Shown piece after piece: positions 29,257-37,064 of a DNA stretch of 37,064 nucleotides (position 1 is its first letter; the number at the start of each line of letters is the position of its first letter). The translations under genes were made by a program, and so were the position numbers. Source of the DNA: Deltaproteobacteria bacterium (GTDB taxonomy: Bacteria; Myxococcota_A; UBA9160; SZUA-336); NCBI GenBank assembly GCA_029261925.1, contig JAJDAJ010000055.1, positions 1-37,064 on the forward strand, given 5' to 3'. The notes under the pieces were generated by a model. The model ran no database searches and had not been told where the DNA came from. It saw only the letters and a program-made list of their open reading frames with translations.

Positions 29257-29277
29257 GCGGTCCGGGAGAGGGAGAGC

Positions 29278-30909
29278 ATGCAAGGCCTGATGCAGGACTG
29301 GCCGCTGCGCGTGTCCACGGTGATCGACCACGCCGCGCGCTACCACGGCGAGCGCGAGGTGGTCACGCGGACCGTCGAGGGCCCCGTCGAGCGCTGCACC
29401 TATCGCGACGTGCACGGGCGCGCGCGGCGCTGTGCGGCCGCCCTGGCCGGCCTCGGCGTGCGCGAGGGCGACGTCGTGGCGACGCTGGCCTGGAACACCC
29501 ACCGGCATCTCGAGGCCTGGTACGGGATCACCGGCGCGGGTGCGGTCTACCACACGCTGAACCCGCGGCTCTTCCCCGAGCAGATCGCCTACATCGCAGG
29601 GCACGCGGAGGACCGCTGGGTGCTGGCCGACACCAGCTTCGTGCCGATCCTGGAGCAGCTCCAGGACGCCTGCCCGGGCATCGAGGGCTTCGTGCTGCTC
29701 ACGGATCGCCAGCACATGCCCGCGACGGGCCTGCGCAACGCGCTCTGCTACGAGGAGCTGCTCGCCGACGCCGACCCGGACTTCGCCTGGATCCAGGGCG
29801 ACGAGGGTGCGGCCGCGGGACTCTGCTACACGTCGGGCACGACCGGCAATCCCAAGGGGGTGCTCTACTCGCACCGCTCCAACGTGCTGCACTCCCTGGC
29901 CTGCAATGGCGCCGACGCGCTCGCGCTGACCAGCCGCACCGTCGTGATGCCGGTCGTCCCCATGTTCCACGCGAACGCCTGGTCGATCGCCTTCAGCGCG
30001 CCCATGGCCGGCGCCAAGCTCGTGCTGCCGGGACCCAGGCTCGACGGCGCGAGCGTGTACGAGCTGCTCGATACCGAGCGCGTGAGCTTCACCGCGGCCG
30101 TGCCGACCGTCTGGCTGATGCTGCTCCAGCACCTCGAGGAGAGCGGCAGCGAGCTGCCGTATCTGCAGCGCGTGGTCATCGGAGGCTCGGCGGTGCCTCG
30201 CGTGATGATGGAGACCTTCGAGAAGCGCTACGGCGTCGAGGTGCTGCACGCCTGGGGCATGACCGAGATGAGCCCGCTGGGCACGGTCGGGGTGCTCAAG
30301 GCCGGCATGGACGCGCTCGGCTTCGACGAGCGCATCGGGATCAAGCTCAAGCAGGGTCGGCCCATCTACAGCGTCGAGATGAAGATCGTCGACGACGCGG
30401 GTCGGGAGCTGGCGCGCGACGGCGAGGCCTTCGGGCACCTGCTGGTCCGCGGTCCCGCAGTGGTCTCGGAGTATCTCAAGGGGGAGGGCGGGGCGCTGCT
30501 CGACGACGAGGGCTGGTTCCAGACCGGCGATGTCGCGACCATCGACCCGGAGGGCTTCATGCAGATCACGGACCGCTCGAAGGACGTGATCAAGTCGGGC
30601 GGGGAGTGGATCTCGTCGATCGAGCTCGAGAACATCGCGGTCGGCCACCCGGGAATCGCCGAGGCCGCGGTCATCGGGATCGCGCATCCGAAGTGGGACG
30701 AGCGCCCGCTGCTGGTCGTCGTGCCGGTCGAGGGCGCGGCGCCATCGCGCGAGGACGTGCTCGACTTCCTGCGCGATCGCGTGGCGCGCTGGTGGCTGCC
30801 CGACGACGTCGTCTTCGTGGACGAGATCCCGCACACCGCGACCGGCAAGATCCAGAAGCTCACGCTGCGCGAGCAGTTCGCCGACTACCGGCTGCCCACG
30901 GCCCGCTAG
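29278..30909 (+). CDS. alkK: Medium/long-chain acyl-CoA synthetase, AlkK family
   Basis: A 543-residue ANL-superfamily ligase very like Pseudomonas putida AlkK, which activates the fatty acids made from alkanes. Shared features are [40 protein letters not shown]-loop [61 protein letters not shown] and Lys524 in TGKIQK. The ATG at 29278 follows a GGGAGAGGGAGAG purine tract. Its stop TAG overlaps the GTG start of a DASS transporter (TAGTG), which argues that the transporter brings in the acid this enzyme activates. It is divergent from the DUF35-thiolase operon. The chain length and exact acid are not determinable here. Confidence 0.93.
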   Translation: MQGLMQDWPLRVSTVIDHAARYHGEREVVTRTVEGPVERCTYRDVHGRARRCAAALAGLGVREGDVVATLAWNTHRHLEAWYGITGAGAVYHTLNPRLFPEQIAYIAGHAEDRWVLADTSFVPILEQLQDACPGIEGFVLLTDRQHMPATGLRNALCYEELLADADPDFAWIQGDEGAAAGLCYTSGTTGNPKGVLYSHRSNVLHSLACNGADALALTSRTVVMPVVPMFHANAWSIAFSAPMAGAKLVLPGPRLDGASVYELLDTERVSFTAAVPTVWLMLLQHLEESGSELPYLQRVVIGGSAVPRVMMETFEKRYGVEVLHAWGMTEMSPLGTVGVLKAGMDALGFDERIGIKLKQGRPIYSVEMKIVDDAGRELARDGEAFGHLLVRGPAVVSEYLKGEGGALLDDEGWFQTGDVATIDPEGFMQITDRSKDVIKSGGEWISSIELENIAVGHPGIAEAAVIGIAHPKWDERPLLVVVPVEGAAPSREDVLDFLRDRVARWWLPDDVVFVDEIPHTATGKIQKLTLREQFADYRLPTAR

Positions 30910-32345
30910 TGGAGGCCGATGCGAGCGGACGTACGCTGAATCCGTGGCGCCGCCACGCCCTGCCCGCGGGCCCGCTGCTCGGGCTGACGTTCGCGCTTCT
31001 CCTGGTCGCCGCCGGTGTGGAGCGTCCCGCCGCGATCACCGCCGGTGTCACGCTCTGGTGCTCGATCTGGTGGGTGCTCGAGCCCGTTCCGATCCCCGTG
31101 ACCTCGCTGCTGCCCTTCGCGCTGCTGCCGCTCGGCGGCGTGCTCACGCACCAGGAGGTCGCCACCGCGTACGGTCACCACCTGATCCTGCTGCTGCTCG
31201 GGGGCTTCATCCTGTCGCTGGGCATGGAGGCCAGCGGAGCGCACCGGCGCCTGGCGCTGGGCATGGTGCGCCTGGTGGGCAGCCACAGCGGACCGCGACT
31301 CGTGCTGGGCTTCATGATCGCGTCGGCGGCGCTGTCGATGTGGATCTCGAACACGGCCACCACGCTGATGCTCCTTCCCGTGGCGATCGCGCTGCTCGAG
31401 CAGGCGGGCGCCGATCGCGCGCGTCTGGCCCCCGCGCTCATCCTCGGGATCGCCTACGCCGCCAACATCGGCGGCGTCGGCACGCCCGTGGGCACGCCGC
31501 CGAACCTCGTGTTCATGGCCGTGTTCCAGCAGACCACGGGTGCAGGCTGGGGCTTTCTCGAGTGGATGCGCGTGGGCGTGCCGGTGGTCCTGCTCTTCCT
31601 GCCGCTGATGTGGCTCTGGCTGGTGCGCGGCCTGGTGCTGCGTGCGTCGGTCGAGCTGCCCCACCCGGGCCCGTGGCGCACGGCAGAACGCCGCGTGCTC
31701 GGCGTGTTCGCACTGACCGCGACGCTCTGGGTCACGCGGACGGAGCCGTTCGGCGGCTGGAACGCGCTGATCGAGGCGCTCTGGGGCGCGGAGATCGCCG
31801 GGGGTGCCACGCTGATCGGCGACAGCACCGTCGCCCTGGGCATGGTGGTGCTCCTGTTCGTGATCAGCGACGGGCGCGGGGGCCGGCTGCTCGAATGGGA
31901 GCGCGCCGCGAGCCTTCCCTGGGGCATGCTGCTGCTCTTCGGCGGGGGCCTCGCGATCGGCAAGGCCTTCGTGGCCTCGGGCCTGAGCGGCGTGATCGGC
32001 GAGCTGCTCAGCGGCCTGACCGCGCTGCCGTTGCTCCCGATGATCGCGCTGCTCTGCCTGGTCGTGACGTTCATGACCGAGGTCACCAGCAACACCGCGA
32101 CCACGAACATCCTGATGCCGATCCTCGCGGCGGCGGCGGCCGCCGCCGCCGTCGAGCCCGCGCTGCTGATGGTCCCGGCGGCCATCAGCGCGAGCTGTGC
32201 CTTCATGCTCCCGGTGGCCACCCTGCCCAACGCGATCGCGTTCGGCACCGGCGAGATCGACGTGGCGCGCATGGTGCGCGAGGGGCTCGTCCTCAACCTG
32301 ATCGGCGCCGTGGTAGTCTCCGGGGTCTGCTGGAGCCTGCTCTAG
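30909..32345 (+). CDS. DASS/SLC13-family sodium:carboxylate symporter
   Basis: A 478-residue membrane protein with about twelve hydrophobic segments and the two diagnostic SNTATT sodium-binding motifs at residues 147-152 and 394-399. It also has GIAYAANIGGVGTPVGTPPN between them. The family imports di- and tricarboxylates, sulfate or similar anions with sodium. The GTG start at 30909 overlaps the AlkK-type ligase stop by one base and no ribosome site is visible, so it is translated by coupling. An alanine run (AAAAAAAA, encoded near 32130-32150) precedes the C-terminal helix pair. Coupling to an acyl-CoA ligase suggests that the cargo is an organic or dicarboxylic acid, by inference. Confidence 0.9.
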   Translation: MEADASGRTLNPWRRHALPAGPLLGLTFALLLVAAGVERPAAITAGVTLWCSIWWVLEPVPIPVTSLLPFALLPLGGVLTHQEVATAYGHHLILLLLGGFILSLGMEASGAHRRLALGMVRLVGSHSGPRLVLGFMIASAALSMWISNTATTLMLLPVAIALLEQAGADRARLAPALILGIAYAANIGGVGTPVGTPPNLVFMAVFQQTTGAGWGFLEWMRVGVPVVLLFLPLMWLWLVRGLVLRASVELPHPGPWRTAERRVLGVFALTATLWVTRTEPFGGWNALIEALWGAEIAGGATLIGDSTVALGMVVLLFVISDGRGGRLLEWERAASLPWGMLLLFGGGLAIGKAFVASGLSGVIGELLSGLTALPLLPMIALLCLVVTFMTEVTSNTATTNILMPILAAAAAAAAVEPALLMVPAAISASCAFMLPVATLPNAIAFGTGEIDVARMVREGLVLNLIGAVVVSGVCWSLL

Positions 32346-32365
32346 CCCGCGGCCCAGGGCTCCGG

Positions 32366-32398
32366 CCGCGCCCCGCGGGAGCGCGGCGAGGACCCTCG
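32366..32398 (+). terminator. Two small adjacent hairpins after the DASS gene
   Basis: CCGCGC (32366-32371) pairs with GCGCGG (32381-32386), and CGAGG (32387-32391) pairs with CCTCG (32394-32398). They lie in the 93-bp gap between the DASS transporter and the acyl-CoA dehydrogenase. Partial termination or message processing is possible; no T-run follows. Confidence 0.3.
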
Positions 32399-32438
32399 CG
32401 CCGCCGCGGCGCGCGCGGCTAGCCATGAAGGGATTTCG

Positions 32439-33599
32439 ATGACCCGAGATGAGCTGGGCGAGCAGCTGGAGGACTTCCGGTCCAGCGTGCGCCGCTTCGT
32501 GAGCGCCGAGGTCGCGCCCCATACAGAGAAGTGGGAGCGCGACGGGATCGTGCCCCTCGAGGTCTGGCGCGGCTTCGGTGACGCGGGGCTGCTCTGCGTG
32601 GACGTGCCCGAGACCTACGGGGGAGTCGGCGCCGACGTGCGCTTCTCCAACGTCGTGCTGGAGGAGGTCACCCGCGCCAACGCCGGCGGGCTCTGCAGCG
32701 GGCTGATGGTGCACTCGGACATCGTCGCCCCGTACCTGGTGAATCACGGCACCGAGGAGCAGAAGCACCTCTGGCTACCGCGGCTGATCGCGGGCGAGTG
32801 CGTCGGCGCGATCGCGATGACCGAGCCCTCGGCGGGCAGCGATCTCAAGGCGATCCGCACCCAGGCCCGGCCCGACGGCGACGGTGACGGCTGGCGGGTC
32901 AGCGGCCAGAAGACCTTCATCACCAACGGGCAGAATGCGGGCCTGGTGATCACCGCGGCCCGGACTGATCCCGGGCCCGGCGCGCGCGGCATCAGCCTCT
33001 TCCTGGTCGACAGCTCGAGCCCGGGCTACCAGCGCGGGCGGAACCTGGAGAAGGTCGGCCAGCACATGGCCGACACCTCCGAGCTCTTCTACGAGGACGT
33101 GGCGGTGCCCGCCGAGGCGCTGCTCGGCACCGAGGGCGGCGGCTTCGCGATCCTCATGGGCGAGCTGCCGCGCGAGCGCACCATGATCGCCGCCTTCGCG
33201 CAGGCGGCCGCCGAGGTCGCGTTCGACTGGACGGTCGCGTACGTGCGCGAGCGCGAGGCCTTCGGCAAGCCGCTGGCGGCGCTGCAGAACACCCGCTTCA
33301 AGCTCGCCGAGCTGCGCACCGAGCTGGACATCGGACGCACCTACATCGACCACTGCCTCGAAGAGCTGGCGGCAGGCCGCCTCGACGCCACGCAGGCGGC
33401 GAAGGCGAAGTACTGGCTCACGGAGCTGCAGGGGCGCGCTTGCGAGCTGGGCGTGCAGCTGCACGGTGGCTACGGCTACATGGCCGAGTACCCGATCGCG
33501 CGCGCCTGGGCCGACGCCCGGGTGCAGCGCATCTACGGCGGCGCCAACGAGGTCATGCTCGAGCTGGTGGCGCGCTCGTTTCTGGGCCGCGCGGACTGA
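32439..33599 (+). CDS. Acyl-CoA dehydrogenase, long-chain (LCAD) type
   Basis: A 386-residue FAD enzyme that introduces the alpha-beta double bond into an acyl-CoA and passes electrons to ETF. FAD and substrate motifs are AIAMTEPSAGSD (124-135), KTFITNGQ and QLHGGYGYMAEYPI. The C-terminal segment reads IYGGANEVM, so the Glu found there in MCAD/SCAD is Gly. The likely base is instead Glu246 in ELPRERTMI, exactly as in mammalian LCAD and isovaleryl-CoA dehydrogenase, so it is not a dead enzyme. Such enzymes often accept long or branched chains. The ATG at 32439 has GAAGGGA upstream. It is 18 bp before the thiolase start, in an operon. Confidence 0.93.
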   Translation: MTRDELGEQLEDFRSSVRRFVSAEVAPHTEKWERDGIVPLEVWRGFGDAGLLCVDVPETYGGVGADVRFSNVVLEEVTRANAGGLCSGLMVHSDIVAPYLVNHGTEEQKHLWLPRLIAGECVGAIAMTEPSAGSDLKAIRTQARPDGDGDGWRVSGQKTFITNGQNAGLVITAARTDPGPGARGISLFLVDSSSPGYQRGRNLEKVGQHMADTSELFYEDVAVPAEALLGTEGGGFAILMGELPRERTMIAAFAQAAAEVAFDWTVAYVREREAFGKPLAALQNTRFKLAELRTELDIGRTYIDHCLEELAAGRLDATQAAKAKYWLTELQGRACELGVQLHGGYGYMAEYPIARAWADARVQRIYGGANEVMLELVARSFLGRAD

Positions 33600-33617
33600 C
33601 GCGGCAGGAGGATGACG

Positions 33618-34853
33618 ATGGCGGAGGCGTGGATCATCGACGCGGTGCGCTCGCCGCGCGGGCGCGGAAAGAAGGACGTGGGCGGGCTCTCGGGCGTGCA
33701 CCCGCAGCAGCTCTTCGGGCAGGTGCTCGAGGCGCTGCGCGAGCGCAACGGCTTCGACCCTGCCGACGTGGAGGACGTGATCGCGGGCTGTGTGTCCGCG
33801 GTGGGCGAGCAGGGCGCCTGCATCGGGCGCAATGGCGTTCTGGCCGCGGGCTGGGACCCGCGGACGGCGAGCGGCGTCACGCTCAACCGCTTCTGCGGCT
33901 CGGGCCAGCAGGCCGTCAACTTCGCGGCCATGGGCGTCATGGCGGGACAGCAGGACCTGGTGATCGGCGGCGGCATCGAGTCGATGTCGCGCGTTCCCAT
34001 GGGGGCCGCAGGCGGTGGCCTCGACGGTGCGGACCCGCAGCTCGCAGCCCTGCATCCGGTGGTGCCCCAGGGCATCTCGGCCGACCTGATCGCGACCCTG
34101 GAGGGCTTCTCGCGCGAGGACCTGGATCGCTACGCGCTGCAGAGCCAGCAGCGCACCGCGGTCGCCGTCAAGGAGGGTCGCTTCGAGCGCAGCCTGATCC
34201 CCGTGCGTGACGCCGCGGGTCAGGTCGTCCTCGAGCAGGACGAGCACCCCCGCCCCGGCGCCACCCTCGAGGCGCTCGGCCAGCTCCAGCCCTCGTTCGA
34301 GGGGCTGGGCGCGTCGAGCTCGAAAACCGATCCACGCACGCTCGACGAGAAGGCCCTGTCGGTCTACCCGCAGCTCGACCGGATCGAGCACGTCCACACC
34401 GCTGGAAACTCGTCGGGCATCGTGGACGGTGCCGCCGCCGTGCTGGTCGGTGCCCCGGACTTCGCCCGTGCCCACGGCCTGAAGCCGCGCGCGCGCATCG
34501 TGGCCACCGCCACGGCTGCCGACGAGCCCGTGATCATGCTGACCGCGCCCGCCCCGGCCACGCGGCGCTGCCTGGAGCGCGCGGGCATGGCGATCGGCGA
34601 CATCGACCTGATCGAGATCAACGAGGCCTTCGCCGCGATCCCGCTCAAGACCATGCGCGACCTCGACATCGACGACGAGCGCGTGAACGTCAACGGCGGC
34701 GCCATCGCCCTCGGCCACCCGCTGGGCGCCACCGGGGCGATGCTCCTGGGCACGGTGCTCGACGAGCTCGAGCGCCGCGACCTCGCCACCGGTCTGGTGA
34801 CCATGTGCATCGGCGGTGGCATGGGCATCGCCACCATCATCGAGCGCGTCTGA
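33618..34853 (+). CDS. Acetyl-CoA C-acyltransferase (conventional thiolase)
   Basis: A 411-residue degradative thiolase that releases acetyl-CoA or propionyl-CoA from 3-ketoacyl-CoA. Catalytic residues are in place: Cys93 in [18 protein letters not shown], His367 in [15 protein letters not shown] and Cys397 in CIGGGMG. I prefer the ATG at 33618 over the in-frame ATG at 33612, because AGGAGG (33606-33611) directly abuts the first and lies 6 nt before the second, and related proteins begin with MAEA. It is co-transcribed with the acyl-CoA dehydrogenase. This intact thiolase contrasts with the two Cys-less thiolase-like proteins upstream, which supports a different chemistry for those. Confidence 0.94.
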   Translation: MAEAWIIDAVRSPRGRGKKDVGGLSGVHPQQLFGQVLEALRERNGFDPADVEDVIAGCVSAVGEQGACIGRNGVLAAGWDPRTASGVTLNRFCGSGQQAVNFAAMGVMAGQQDLVIGGGIESMSRVPMGAAGGGLDGADPQLAALHPVVPQGISADLIATLEGFSREDLDRYALQSQQRTAVAVKEGRFERSLIPVRDAAGQVVLEQDEHPRPGATLEALGQLQPSFEGLGASSSKTDPRTLDEKALSVYPQLDRIEHVHTAGNSSGIVDGAAAVLVGAPDFARAHGLKPRARIVATATAADEPVIMLTAPAPATRRCLERAGMAIGDIDLIEINEAFAAIPLKTMRDLDIDDERVNVNGGAIALGHPLGATGAMLLGTVLDELERRDLATGLVTMCIGGGMGIATIIERV

Positions 34854-34869
34854 CGCCCCCGGGGGGGCC

Positions 34870-34976
34870 GCGGGAGCCGGCGCGGCTCGCGGCCGGGGTG
34901 TGGGTCCCCTCCCTCCGCTCGCCTTGCTCGCTCCGGTCGACCCTTCACCGCGGCCGCGAGCCACGCCGGCTCCCGC
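34870..34976 (+). repeat. Long stem-loop repeat, copy A
   Basis: The 31-nt arm at 34870-34900 is the reverse complement of 34946-34976 with only two mismatches. Between them the core at 34902-34943 begins GGGTC and ends GACCC, so it can extend the stem. The core contains CTCCGCTCGCCTTGCTCGC. The reverse complement of this core is nearly the same as the core of copy B. Confidence 0.8.
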
Positions 34977-35180
34977 TACACCGGGGCATCATTCCGCGTG
35001 GTGGGGTTCGGGGAGGGGGGGCGAGGGTTCGCTCCTGCCTGTGCGGGAGTTCCGGGCTTGAAGATCGGGGAAGCTGTTCGCTGAGAGCTCCGCGGTGCCG
35101 GCGTTCCGGGCTTCTCGGCCCACCGCACCCCGGTGACGCCGCGACCGGGAGCTCGGGCCGGCGATCCGACACCACCGGAG

Positions 35181-35280
35181 CCCGGGCGGGCGGCCTGCGG
35201 CCAGGGGTTCGGGTCGACGGAGCAAGCGAAGCGAGCGGAGGAGGGGACCCGGCCCCTGGACGCAGGTCCGCCCGCCCGGG
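35181..35280 (-). repeat. Long stem-loop repeat, copy B (inverted relative to A)
   Basis: The arm at 35181-35207 pairs with 35253-35280 with one single-base bulge and one mismatch. The arm sequence is unrelated to that of copy A. The 40-nt core at 35211-35250 begins GGGTC, ends GACCC and contains GCAAGCGAAGCGAGCGGAGG. By eye it matches the reverse complement of the copy A core at 37 of 42 aligned positions. A conserved core inside unlike but self-complementary arms implies selection for the fold. Confidence 0.8.
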
Positions 35281-35305
35281 CGGCCTGGCTCCTCGAACCC
35301 CGGAC

Positions 35306-36118
35306 CTACTCCCCGCTCCAGACGGGCACCCGCTTCTGGGCGAACGCGGCCTGCCCCTCGGCGGCGTCGCGGGTGCCGAAGACCTCGTTGAGCAGCGGCT
35401 GCCCGGCCTCGAGCGCGTCCTGGATCGGCAGCGAGTCGGTCTCGCGCAGGGTTCGCTTGATCGCCTGGAGCGAGCGCGGAGCGTTCGCGGCGACGCGGCG
35501 CGCGAGGTCGAGCGCCGCGTCCAGGAGCGACGCGCGCGGGACCACGGCGTTGAGCAGGCCGAGCTCGAGCGCCCGCTCCGCGGGCACGGGGTCGGCGGTC
35601 AGCAGTAGCTCCAGCGCCTGCGCGCGCGGGATCTGCCGCGGCAGGCGCTGCACCCCGCCACCGCCCGGCACGAGGCCGCGCTTCGGCTCGGGCAGCCCGA
35701 GCCGCACGCCCGCCGCCGCCACCCGCAGGTCGGTGGCCAGCATCAGCTCGAAGCCGCCTCCGAGTGCGTCCCCGTTGAGCGCGCTGATCACGGGCTTGTC
35801 CAGCGAGTAGGAGTACAGGCACCAGTCGGTGGCGATGCGCCGGTCGGTGACCAGTGCGCGCTCCCACTCGTTCTCGGGCTCGGCCGCGCCGGCGAGCAGC
35901 GGGAGGCTGCGGCGCAGGTCGGCGCCGGCGCAGAACGCGCGGTCGCCACTCCCGGTGACGATCGCCACGCTGAGATCGCGGCGCTCCGCGAACTCGCGCC
36001 AGGCCCTGCCGAGCCGGACCATGATCTCGGGCGTCGCCGCGTTGCGCTGCTCGGGGCGGTTCAGCGTCACTACCAGGACGCCGTCTCGCTCCTCGATCCG
36101 GATCTGATCCTCGGGCAT
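35306..36118 (-). CDS. Enoyl-CoA hydratase/isomerase family protein
   Basis: A 270-residue crotonase-fold enzyme, likely adding water to trans-2-enoyl-CoA in beta-oxidation. The oxyanion loop is FCAGADL (62-68) with partner glycines in NGDALGGG. Both acidic residues of rat crotonase are kept at the correct 20-residue spacing: Glu124 (GGFELM) and Glu144 (LPEPKRG). NRPEQRNA near the N-terminus is typical. An ECH of this form may also act as an isomerase or dehydratase on related substrates. The ATG at 36118 has GGGAG 5 nt upstream. It is convergent with the thiolase and divergent from the broken amidohydrolase. Confidence 0.92.
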   Translation of the reverse strand: MPEDQIRIEERDGVLVVTLNRPEQRNAATPEIMVRLGRAWREFAERRDLSVAIVTGSGDRAFCAGADLRRSLPLLAGAAEPENEWERALVTDRRIATDWCLYSYSLDKPVISALNGDALGGGFELMLATDLRVAAAGVRLGLPEPKRGLVPGGGGVQRLPRQIPRAQALELLLTADPVPAERALELGLLNAVVPRASLLDAALDLARRVAANAPRSLQAIKRTLRETDSLPIQDALEAGQPLLNEVFGTRDAAEGQAAFAQKRVPVWSGE

Positions 36119-36179
36119 GCCGTCTCCCTGGCCGGGTCCGGGCCCGGTGCCCGGCATGGTCGCACCGCGGGCCCCACGC

Positions 36180-36225
36180 TTGCCACGCGATCCCGGAGCC
36201 CGCAGACTCGGCAGACCACAGGAGG
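36180..36225 (+). promoter_or_regulatory. Candidate promoter and ribosome site of the amidohydrolase gene
   Basis: TTGCCA at 36180-36185 matches five of six -35 positions, and CAGACT at 36203-36208 is a weak -10 at 17-nt spacing. AGGAGG at 36220-36225 lies 5 nt before the ATG at 36231, a strong ribosome site. The 112-bp gap also has the 10-bp palindrome CCGGGCCCGG at 36138-36147. Confidence 0.35.
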
Positions 36226-36230
36226 CCGGC

Positions 36231-37064
36231 ATGCAGCTCGACGAGATGATCCTGGTGAGCGTGGACGACCACATCATCGAGCCCCAGGACATCTTCGAGA
36301 ACCACATCTCCCAGCGCTGGCGCGAGCGTGCGCCCCGCCTGGTGGTCGTGCCCGGGACCGGCGGCCAGGCCTGGAAGTGGGAGGGCGGACAGTCGGCGTC
36401 GTCCCCTCGTTCCCCGGCATGGCGGGCACCTTCTTCGGTCAGGTCGACGACAAGGAGCTCGCCCTGGCCTGTGTCCAGGCGTACAACGACTGGCACATCG
36501 ACCAGTGGTGCGCGGCAGCGCCCGGCCGCTTCATCCCGCTGCCGCTCTCGCCGCTCTGGGATCCAGCGGTGGCGGCCGCGGAGGTGCGCCGCGTGGCGCG
36601 CAAGGGCGCGACCGCGATCACCTTCAGCGAGGACCCCGAGTTCTCCGGCTACCCCAGCATCCACTCCGGCGAATGGGACCCGTTCTTCGCCGCCTGTGTC
36701 GACGAGGGCGTGACCCTGGCGATCCACATCGCCTCGAGCGGCGCCGGCATCCCCGGCGGTCCGGACACGCCGATCGACGTCAGCGTCACGCTGCCGTGCT
36801 GGAACGCGCTGCCGTGCGCCGCGAACTTCCTGTGGTGCAAGTCGCTGCAGAAGTTCCCGGACCTGAAGATCGCCCTGTCCGAGGGCGGAACCTCCTGGAT
36901 CCCGGGCTTCCTGGACCGCATGGAGCGGCACTACGGCAACCAGCGCTGGACGGGATCCGATCTGGGCGAGCTGACCCCGACGGAGACGTTCCAGCGCCAC
37001 TTCCTGGCCTGCTTCATCTGCGACCCGTCGGGGCTGATGCTCCGCGACCGGATCGGGATCGACA
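36231..37064 (+). pseudogene. Amidohydrolase-family gene with internal deletion and frameshift, cut by window end
   Basis: The first 53 codons (36231-36389) encode a metal-dependent amidohydrolase start: VDDHIIEPQDIFE, then WKWEGG. From about 36390 the homology continues in another frame (codons from 36392, open to 37063): PSFPGMAGTFF, AYNDWHIDQWCAAAPGRFIP, PSIHSGEWDPFF, HIASSG, ALSEGGTSWIPGF and FICDPSGLMLRDRIGID. The block of roughly 50-60 residues that normally links these parts (the region ending in the arginine/DMD motif before FPS-FP) is missing. Left in frame, translation ends at 36713 after about 107 unrelated residues. Either the gene is a fresh pseudogene or the assembly lost a non-triplet segment at this spot. 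The 3' end lies beyond the window. Confidence 0.82.

Larger units (their letters stand above)
34854..35305. other. 452-bp convergent intergenic region with repeats and no gene
   Basis: This lies between the stops of the thiolase (+) and the enoyl-CoA hydratase (-). No reading frame here resembles a protein. It holds the two long stem-loops listed separately. It also holds an 11-bp direct repeat GTTCCGGGCTT (about 35050 and 35103) and GGGGTTCG at 35003-35010 and 35204-35211, with its complement CGAACCCC at 35294-35301. The symmetry around the stem-loops looks like a repeat element or a strong bidirectional terminator. Confidence 0.7.

Noticed and set aside
28989..32345. A giant fusion upstream of the DASS transporter
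   Set aside because: The upstream part is a shadow of the AlkK-type ligase gene in another frame. The GTG at 30909 overlapping the ligase stop is the natural start.
32439..33599. Inactive acyl-CoA dehydrogenase because YEG is YGG
   Set aside because: Glu246 occupies the alternative catalytic position known from LCAD and isovaleryl-CoA dehydrogenase.
34870..35280. An insertion sequence bounded by the two inverted stem-loops
   Set aside because: The 204 bp between the copies encode no transposase and the outer arms of the copies differ, so they are not simple terminal inverted repeats of one element.
34854..35305. Small genes in the thiolase-hydratase gap
   Set aside because: The short open frames there have no ribosome sites, cross the stem-loops and read as low-complexity sequence.

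Overview
The window is a very GC-rich, gene-dense bacterial chromosome segment with 26 protein-coding genes. Many starts are GTG or TTG, and stop/start overlaps are frequent. I saw no rRNA, tRNA, CRISPR array or transposase. The type II topoisomerase pair is of the Bacteroidetes/Chlamydia ParE-ParC kind. It sits with many CoA ligases, P450s, SDRs and thiolase/DUF35 pairs, which suggests an environmental bacterium of the former deltaproteobacterial grouping (Myxococcota- or Binatota-like). That placement is inference.

Left part (1-6.7 kb): a lytic transglycosylase with LysM repeats and a CocE-type lipoprotein hydrolase run leftwards. A CaiB-type alpha-methylacyl-CoA racemase and a DUF2779 protein (RecB/Cas4-like Fe-S frame with an RNase H-like domain) run rightwards.

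DNA topology block (6.8-15 kb): parE and parC run rightwards. They converge, with a 20-bp overlap of coding ends, on one leftward gene of 1421 codons. That gene fuses a complete topoisomerase III to a complete RecQ helicase with zinc site and HRDC domain. This is a one-polypeptide version of the RecQ-TopoIII dissolvasome and the most striking object here.

Middle (15-16.7 kb): a class I phosphomannose isomerase and an unrecognised 200-residue protein.

Catabolic block (16.7-37 kb): two adjacent P450s and a divergent zinc alcohol dehydrogenase; a BASS-family (bile acid:sodium symporter-like) transporter coupled to a FadD3-like acyl-CoA ligase; two SDRs; and a five-gene leftward operon in which two paralogous DUF35-thiolase pairs flank an AtoE-type fatty-acid transporter. 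Divergent from this operon are an AlkK-type acyl-CoA ligase overlapping a DASS (SLC13) carboxylate transporter, then a long-chain-type acyl-CoA dehydrogenase and a conventional thiolase. An enoyl-CoA hydratase and a broken amidohydrolase close the window. Together with the racemase these look like uptake, hydroxylation, CoA activation and beta-oxidation or aldol cleavage of a branched, steroid-like or isoprenoid acid; the substrate is inferred, not shown.

The only gap over 300 bp (34854-35305) holds two long stem-loops with a shared inner core in opposite orientation, probably a dispersed repeat family.
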